Shown here piece by piece: positions 59,541 through 64,000 of a DNA stretch of 64,000 bases. Origin of the DNA: Nocardia sp. XZ_19_385 (GTDB taxonomy: Bacteria; Actinomycetota; Actinomycetes; Mycobacteriales; Mycobacteriaceae); the NCBI RefSeq assembly GCF_015355755.1, contig NZ_JACVEE010000003.1, positions 744,001-808,000 on the forward strand, read 5' to 3'. The translations under genes were made by a program, and so were the position numbers. The notes beneath the pieces were generated by a model. The model was not told the origin of the DNA, made no database searches, and worked only from the letters and a program-made list of their open reading frames with translations. Every line of letters starts with the position of its first letter. The first letter of the stretch is position 1.

Positions 59541-60863
59541 TCACGCCCCACTTTCCAGCGGCAGTCCGGCGTCGCGCCAGGCGGTGATGCCGCCCTCGAG
59601 GTTCGCCGCGTCGTAGCCGTCGCGGCAGGCGAGGGCGGCGAAACGACGCGACACCTCACCGACCGGGCACACGAACACCACCGGCCGCGAACGCGGAAAC
59701 GGAATGCCCTGGGCGAGCATGTCGTCGAGTTGATCGTCGCGAATGTTCAACGCGCCCGGCACATGTCCGATCCGGTAGGCCATGGCGCCGCGGGTATCGA
59801 CGATGACGGGGCGGCCGGTAGCTTCGAGCTGCGCGAGCTCGGCGGGTGAGAGGGCCGGTGCCGCGGCCAGTTCCGTGGCGGTGGCGGGCGGGCGGCGGTC
59901 AGTGCGGCCGAACAGTCCGGGACGGCGCTTCTTGATGTAGGACAGGTACGGCTCGAGGCGGTCGCAGACGATGACGACCGCGACGAGCGGATCGTCACGG
60001 CCCGAAAGATCCAGTGCGCCCAGCGTTTCCAGCGCGGCGGCATAGGCCGCGCCGCTGGTCGGACCGGCCAGCACACCGTAGCCGTTGACCAGATCCATGG
60101 TCGCGTCCACCGCCCGGCCCGCTTCGACGGTGACGATGTGGTCGTAGAAGTCGGGCTGGAACAGGCCGACATCCCACATCTCGGTCTCCGAGCGGATGCC
60201 GGGAATGAAGTCCGAACGCTCGGAAACCACGGCGATCGTGCGCAATTCGGGATTGTGCTTGCGCAGGTAGGTGGCGGCGCCGCGACTGGAGCCGGTGGTG
60301 CCGAGGCCGCCGATGAGGTAGTCGACGCGGGTCCTGCCGTCGGCGGCCAGATCGTCGTGGATCTCCCGGCCGGTGCCCTGGCAGTGCGCTTCCACGTTCT
60401 TCTCGTTGGTGTACTGCGAGGGATGGTGATAGGTGCCCGGTTCGGCGGCCATGGTCGAGGCGATCACCGAGTAGACATCGTTCGGCGTCGTCGGATCCGG
60501 GCATTCGGAAAGCCCGGGCAGCTCCACGATCTCGGTGCCGAGCAGTTGCAGGAGATCACGCACCTCGGCGACCTTGATCCGGTTGGTGACCGCGCGCAGC
60601 CCGATGCCGTGCAGCGCGCCGAGGACGCGCAGCGCCTTGGCGGTGTTGCCGCTGGAGGCCTCGATGAGACGCTGTCCGTCCGCGCGGAGTCGGTCCACCT
60701 CGTCACGGATCATGGCCCACGCGACTCGATCCTTGACCGAGCCGAAGGGGTTGTGCGACTCCAGTTTCGCGTACAGCTCGACGCCCGCGAGCCGGTGCAC
60801 AGCGGGGTCCAGGCGCAGCAGTGGCGTGTTACCGATCAGCTCGGTGATGTGGTTGTAGGGCAT
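59541..60863 (-). CDS. Cysteine synthase-like PLP enzyme fused to rhodanese
   Basis: A 440-residue two-domain protein. Residues 1-310 are fold-type II PLP: GNTPLLRLDP, PLP Lys in LESHNPFGSVKDRVAW, SSGNTAKALRVL and GGLGTTGSSRG for the phosphate, as in SbnA/CysM relatives. Residues about 335-440 are a rhodanese domain: VIVDTRGAMAYRIGHVPGAL and the loop VCPVGEVSRRF with candidate persulfide Cys. This fusion suggests moving sulfur to or from an amino acid. The start overlaps the decarboxylase stop (TAATG). It resembles Y4xP of Rhizobium NGR234 from memory. Confidence 0.88.
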   Translation of the reverse strand: MPYNHITELIGNTPLLRLDPAVHRLAGVELYAKLESHNPFGSVKDRVAWAMIRDEVDRLRADGQRLIEASSGNTAKALRVLGALHGIGLRAVTNRIKVAEVRDLLQLLGTEIVELPGLSECPDPTTPNDVYSVIASTMAAEPGTYHHPSQYTNEKNVEAHCQGTGREIHDDLAADGRTRVDYLIGGLGTTGSSRGAATYLRKHNPELRTIAVVSERSDFIPGIRSETEMWDVGLFQPDFYDHIVTVEAGRAVDATMDLVNGYGVLAGPTSGAAYAAALETLGALDLSGRDDPLVAVVIVCDRLEPYLSYIKKRRPGLFGRTDRRPPATATELAAAPALSPAELAQLEATGRPVIVDTRGAMAYRIGHVPGALNIRDDQLDDMLAQGIPFPRSRPVVFVCPVGEVSRRFAALACRDGYDAANLEGGITAWRDAGLPLESGA

Positions 60864-62497
60864 TACGGGGCACCGGTTGGCCGTCGTGGCGCCTGCCGTC
60901 CGCTCGGTGGTTGCGGCACCCGGGGTGCGCGCGGTGGAATCCGGCGTTGCGGCGGTGGGGGTGCGCTGCGGTGCGGTTCGTAGTCGCCGTCGCGGCACAC
61001 CTGAAAACTGCCCGCCCGCAACACGACCGCGAGTTTGGCGGGCAGCGGGTGCATCGAGGCCGGGGCAGCGGACAGATCGGAGTGGTAGGCGGCGGTATTC
61101 GGGAAGATCACCAGGTCGCCGGGGCGAGGGCGCTCGGGCAGCCACACCTTGTGATTGGTGATCATGTCGCGTTCCAGGCACAGCCGGCCCGCGAAATACA
61201 CACCGACGGGGCCGGATTCGTGCATCGGCGTGAGCACGGGGGAGGTGTCGGAGGACGTGCGCAGCGGGGTGACGGTGGCCCCACCCGGATGTGCCGCACC
61301 CGGTCGGTGTGCGTTCGGCCGCGGCGCCGGGCCGCGCTCGTGCGCGCTGCCCGAGAGGATCACCGGATCGACCATGACCTCCTGATCGGCCGGTGTCACC
61401 GAGTCCCGGCTCAGGTCGAGGTTCACCAGCACGGTGCCGTCGGCGAGGTCTTTGACGAAAACCACTCGCGCCACCGTGATCCCGGCATGATCGACCAGCG
61501 CCTTGCCGGGTTCGATCCAGATGTCGAGCATGTTGTCGGCAGCGATCTGGGCGACGGTGCGCCCGCCGTGCCGCTCCAGCGGTGAGCTCAGTACATCAGC
61601 CAGCATGCGGTGTGCTGCAACGGTATTGGCGTACTTGTGGAAGACCGGCGTGCCGTGCACGGCGCCGCCCTCGAGGTGATAGCCGAAGGTATTGTTGGAC
61701 CAGGTCATCGGTTCGCCGCGACCCAGCAGCGCCTCCCGCAAGGCATGGACGTAGCCGTCGAAAGCGGCCGCGTCGTCGGTGAACACCTGCCGGAAGCCGC
61801 CGCCGATATCGAGCACCGTCGGGCTCAAACCGTGGCTGTAGGCCTGCTCGATCAGCGCCAGGCAGGCGTCGATGGCCCGCACCCGCTCCGCGGTCTCCCC
61901 GGAGTCGAGGTGAAAGGCGAAGCCCAGCAGGGAAATGCGGCTCCGATTTGCCGAAAGCAGATCGAAGGCGCGGTCCAGGTGCGGCAGCGGCACCCCGAAC
62001 CGGCTCACCGGGGTTCCGAGGAAGCCCGAGACACGCAGCAGCACAGGAACTCTCGCTCGGTCACCGGCGAGCTCGGCGATGCGGCGCAGCTCCCACAGAT
62101 TGTCGACATTGATGGTGGCGGCGCAATCGATGAGATCACGCAGGAACACCTCGCCTTTGGGGCCGGTCGCCTCGATCCGCATGGTCCCGAACCCCGCGCC
62201 GACGGCGCTGGCGAGTTCCTGCGGCGAGGCGACATCGACGGACGCGCCCGCGTGCTCGGCGGTGCGGACAAAAGCGCGGGACCGATTCACCTTGTGCGCG
62301 TAGCAGATTCGATGCCGGGGCACCTGTCGCTCCAGCACCGCGCGCAGGCGCTTGAGGTTCTCGGCATACACCTGCGGGAACACCAGGTGCACGGGGGAGC
62401 CGAACCGGACGAGGGTTTCGTCGACGGCGTCGCGGGTGTCGAGGAAAGCGCGGACCAGCGGATGGATCTTCGGCGGTAGCGCGGGCGGACCGGTCAT
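60863..62497 (-). CDS. Fold-type III PLP decarboxylase (Y4yA-like)
   Basis: A 544-residue alanine-racemase-fold decarboxylase related to diaminopimelate/ornithine decarboxylases. PLP Lys lies in ICYAHKVNRSRAFV; other motifs are ATGPKGEVFLRDLI, LGFAFHLDSG, LDIGGGFRQVF, and IEPGKALVDHAG. The second active-site segment GRLCLERDMI holds the Cys. It has a Gly/Pro/His-rich insertion (near residues 395-430) and a Pro/Arg tail, making it longer than usual. The ATG overlaps the previous gene's stop (ATGA). Substrate unknown. Confidence 0.88.
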   Translation of the reverse strand: MTGPPALPPKIHPLVRAFLDTRDAVDETLVRFGSPVHLVFPQVYAENLKRLRAVLERQVPRHRICYAHKVNRSRAFVRTAEHAGASVDVASPQELASAVGAGFGTMRIEATGPKGEVFLRDLIDCAATINVDNLWELRRIAELAGDRARVPVLLRVSGFLGTPVSRFGVPLPHLDRAFDLLSANRSRISLLGFAFHLDSGETAERVRAIDACLALIEQAYSHGLSPTVLDIGGGFRQVFTDDAAAFDGYVHALREALLGRGEPMTWSNNTFGYHLEGGAVHGTPVFHKYANTVAAHRMLADVLSSPLERHGGRTVAQIAADNMLDIWIEPGKALVDHAGITVARVVFVKDLADGTVLVNLDLSRDSVTPADQEVMVDPVILSGSAHERGPAPRPNAHRPGAAHPGGATVTPLRTSSDTSPVLTPMHESGPVGVYFAGRLCLERDMITNHKVWLPERPRPGDLVIFPNTAAYHSDLSAAPASMHPLPAKLAVVLRAGSFQVCRDGDYEPHRSAPPPPQRRIPPRAPRVPQPPSGRQAPRRPTGAP

Positions 62498-63759
62498 ACC
62501 GCGGATTCCGTCGGCTGCTGGGCGGGCTTGTCGGCGACCGGGTTGTAGCCGCCGTCCCGGATCGCCTCGAACGCGCGCGCCCGGTTGCGCGGGCTGCGGA
62601 ACTCGGCCACCACCCGCTTGCTGATCAGATCGATCTCGGCGACCTTGATGCCCATGTTCTCCAGCACCCCGGTGATGGTGCGGACACAGTGCTTGCAGTT
62701 CATGTCCGGGATATAGAAGATCTGATCCTCGGCCGAGGCCGGGTCGTCGGCGGTGAGCTCGTCGAATTCGACTGCGACCTCGACGATCTCGCACCGTGAC
62801 GCGATCCGGCCGAACACCGCCACGAACTGATCCGCGACCAGCGGCAGCAGACTGTAGTGCGCACCGTCGAGCTGATGCGGCATGGCGGCCAGGCAGGCGG
62901 GGCGGGTGCCCGCGGGCAGCAGCGCGTACTGGCGGGAGATGAGATCGAGGTCCTCGTGATATTTGGCGATCGCCTCGGCGACCGTGAGCCCCTCGGAGGT
63001 GGTGGCGCGACGCATGACCATGTGCGCGTCGTCGATGGTGGCGTCCTTCATCGCCCGCAAGGTGGCCACGGTCTCGGCGGTGTAGCGCACGGTGCCGTCG
63101 GGTTGGGAGGCGAGGGTGACCGGGATCATCCCGCGCCGGTAGGTGGAGGCCTGTAGCTCCCAAAACCAGCGCGTCGCCACCGCGGCGAAGATGCCGGATT
63201 CGTGCATGCCCTCGGCGAATTCGGCCGGGCTGCGGTAGGGCGTCTGCCGGGCGAGCAGCGCGTGCTGGGCCAGCGCGCGCCCGGTGGCCTCGATACCCAC
63301 GCGGAAGATCTCGAAGGGTTCGTGATCGGTGGTGGTGCCGTTCAGGACCGCGTGGTCGCGCGGCCCGAGCGCGCTGATACGTTGCGCCAGTTCGGTATTC
63401 GCCGCCACCGCGTGCCACAGCACGAGCGCGGCCTCGCGCATGGCGATCGGCATGATCGGGCCCAGCCCGTCGGCCCGATAGTGACCGGTATTAGGGACGC
63501 CGTCGCTGTCGGTCCAGGCGATCCGATGCGTGGCGCTGGTGACCTGATACGGCCGGCACGGGCGCATGAACCGCTCCAGATACAGCCGCTGCGAATAGGT
63601 GAGATGACTGTTCGGCTCGGTCGCCAGCGCGGTGCTGGTGTATTCGACACGCAGCTTCCCGGGCGACTGCAACGGGGTGTCGAAGAGCCCGGGCTGGGCC
63701 AGGCAGGCCAGGACCCGGGACGCGGCCCGCCGGTCATAGCGCGGCACATCGATGGTCAC
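62494..63759 (-). CDS. Unknown protein with C-terminal heavy-metal-associated domain
   Basis: A 421-residue protein. The last 75 residues are an HMA (ferredoxin-like) domain, MNCKHCVRTITGVLENMG and onward, with the CxxC copper-type site. The N-terminal 340 residues are mainly helical with conserved-looking His, Arg and Trp (NGTTTDHEPFEIFRVGIEAT, ATRWFWELQASTYRRG); I recognise no family. The GTG at 63759 (VTIDVPRYDRR) has GAGGAGG upstream and overlaps the aminotransferase stop (GTGA). It sits inside a PLP/sulfur operon, so a metallo-enzyme or metal-carrier role is inferred. Confidence 0.72.
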   Translation of the reverse strand: MTIDVPRYDRRAASRVLACLAQPGLFDTPLQSPGKLRVEYTSTALATEPNSHLTYSQRLYLERFMRPCRPYQVTSATHRIAWTDSDGVPNTGHYRADGLGPIMPIAMREAALVLWHAVAANTELAQRISALGPRDHAVLNGTTTDHEPFEIFRVGIEATGRALAQHALLARQTPYRSPAEFAEGMHESGIFAAVATRWFWELQASTYRRGMIPVTLASQPDGTVRYTAETVATLRAMKDATIDDAHMVMRRATTSEGLTVAEAIAKYHEDLDLISRQYALLPAGTRPACLAAMPHQLDGAHYSLLPLVADQFVAVFGRIASRCEIVEVAVEFDELTADDPASAEDQIFYIPDMNCKHCVRTITGVLENMGIKVAEIDLISKRVVAEFRSPRNRARAFEAIRDGGYNPVADKPAQQPTESAV

Positions 63760-64000
63760 GAAACCTCCTCGGCAATCGTCTCGACGCACGCGGTGAAGCG
63801 GTCGATCTCGTCGAAGGTGTTGTAGATATGCGTGCTGACCCGCACGGAGTCGGTGTCGGCACCCTCGGCGGAAGTGCAGTGCAGCCCGGTGCGCACCAGG
63901 AATCCGAGTTCACTCAGTACGAAACCCAGATCGGTGGCGGTGATGCCGGGAAGGGTGAACGAGACGATGCCGTAGCCGACCGCGCACGGCGCATACGCCG
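63756..64000 (-). CDS. Class V aminotransferase/cysteine desulfurase-like enzyme, C-terminal part
   Basis: This gene runs off the right edge, and only the last 80 or so codons are present. They read GYGIVSFTLPGITATDLGFV, LSELGFLVRTGLHCTSAEGA and DSVRVSTHIYNTFDEIDRF, the typical class V aminotransferase (SufS/NifS-like) small domain. RTGLHC is the RxGxHC loop, with Arg for the substrate carboxylate. The stop overlaps the next gene (GTGA), so it is the first visible gene of the four-gene operon. Confidence 0.85.
   Translation of the reverse strand, partial: AYAPCAVGYGIVSFTLPGITATDLGFVLSELGFLVRTGLHCTSAEGADTDSVRVSTHIYNTFDEIDRFTACVETIAEEVS

Noticed and set aside
1..64000. tRNA or rRNA genes, insertion sequences, prophage
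   Set aside because: No transposase, integrase or phage structural motif and no tRNA-like cloverleaf was seen by eye; tRNAscan-SE and ISfinder searches would be decisive.

Overview
The window looks like chromosomal DNA of a high-GC mycolata actinobacterium, most likely Nocardia or a close relative. The pointers are very high GC at third codon positions, frequent GTG/TTG starts, a ureABC...ureFGD urease locus without ureE, a DUF3558 lipoprotein, an EspG-type chaperone next to a WxG substrate (type VII secretion), an actinobacterial recC-recB-recD operon, a LigC/Prim-PolC pair, an NDH-2, and many TetR regulators. The genus is inferred from gene content only. I found no tRNA, rRNA, insertion sequence, prophage or CRISPR array.

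Layout. (1) 1-14.2 kb: urease structural genes ureABC are followed by about 9.7 kb of unrelated genes before the accessory genes ureFGD. The interposed block holds a coiled-coil repeat protein, a frameshifted gene, a DUF3558 lipoprotein, a three-gene type VII substrate/chaperone module, an SGNH esterase, a DUF4377 lipoprotein, an O-methyltransferase, a divergent tetR/drug-exporter pair and an SDR. (2) 14.2-19.7 kb: a secreted protein, ndh, a cytochrome P450 and a beta-lactamase-like serine hydrolase, separated by clear hairpins. (3) 19.8-29.5 kb: recC, an odd repeat-bearing ORF, recB and recD. recC carries an internal insertion derived from the antisense strand of the neighbouring serine hydrolase gene. 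(4) 29.5-41.5 kb: single metabolic and regulatory genes (PNPOx-like, amidohydrolase plus nucleoside hydrolase, TetR, NTF2-like, MFS, CoA transferase, type II thioesterase, DUF2784, Zn-ribbon SDR), then an ECF41/SigJ sigma factor divergent from an FMN reductase and a SnoaL protein. (5) 41.5-44.6 kb: two different minisatellites flank a pair of unknown genes. (6) 44.6-54 kb: an EphD-like hydrolase lacking its nucleophile, TetR with two operator palindromes, an NfeD-like/flotillin pair, a cold-shock protein, LigC and Prim-PolC, membrane proteins, TetR and an acyl-CoA dehydrogenase. (7) 54-58.3 kb (minus strand): promoter, M-box magnesium riboswitch, 30-codon leader ORF, MgtC-family protein, double-permease ABC protein and ABC ATPase with an AAA-associated C-terminal domain. 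(8) 58.3-64 kb: TetR, a secreted protein, and a translationally coupled four-gene PLP/sulfur operon (class V aminotransferase, unknown protein with an HMA domain, fold-type III decarboxylase, cysteine-synthase-like enzyme fused to rhodanese).

The two best candidates for an undescribed system are the Mg2+-riboswitch operon that couples MgtC to a NitT/TauT-type ABC transporter with no binding protein, and the four-gene PLP/rhodanese/HMA operon at the right edge. The best structural oddities are the beta-lactamase-like antisense fragment inside recC, the recC-recB intervening ORF with 105-bp repeats and ATGA junctions at both ends, and the mirror-symmetric ECF41-type promoter.
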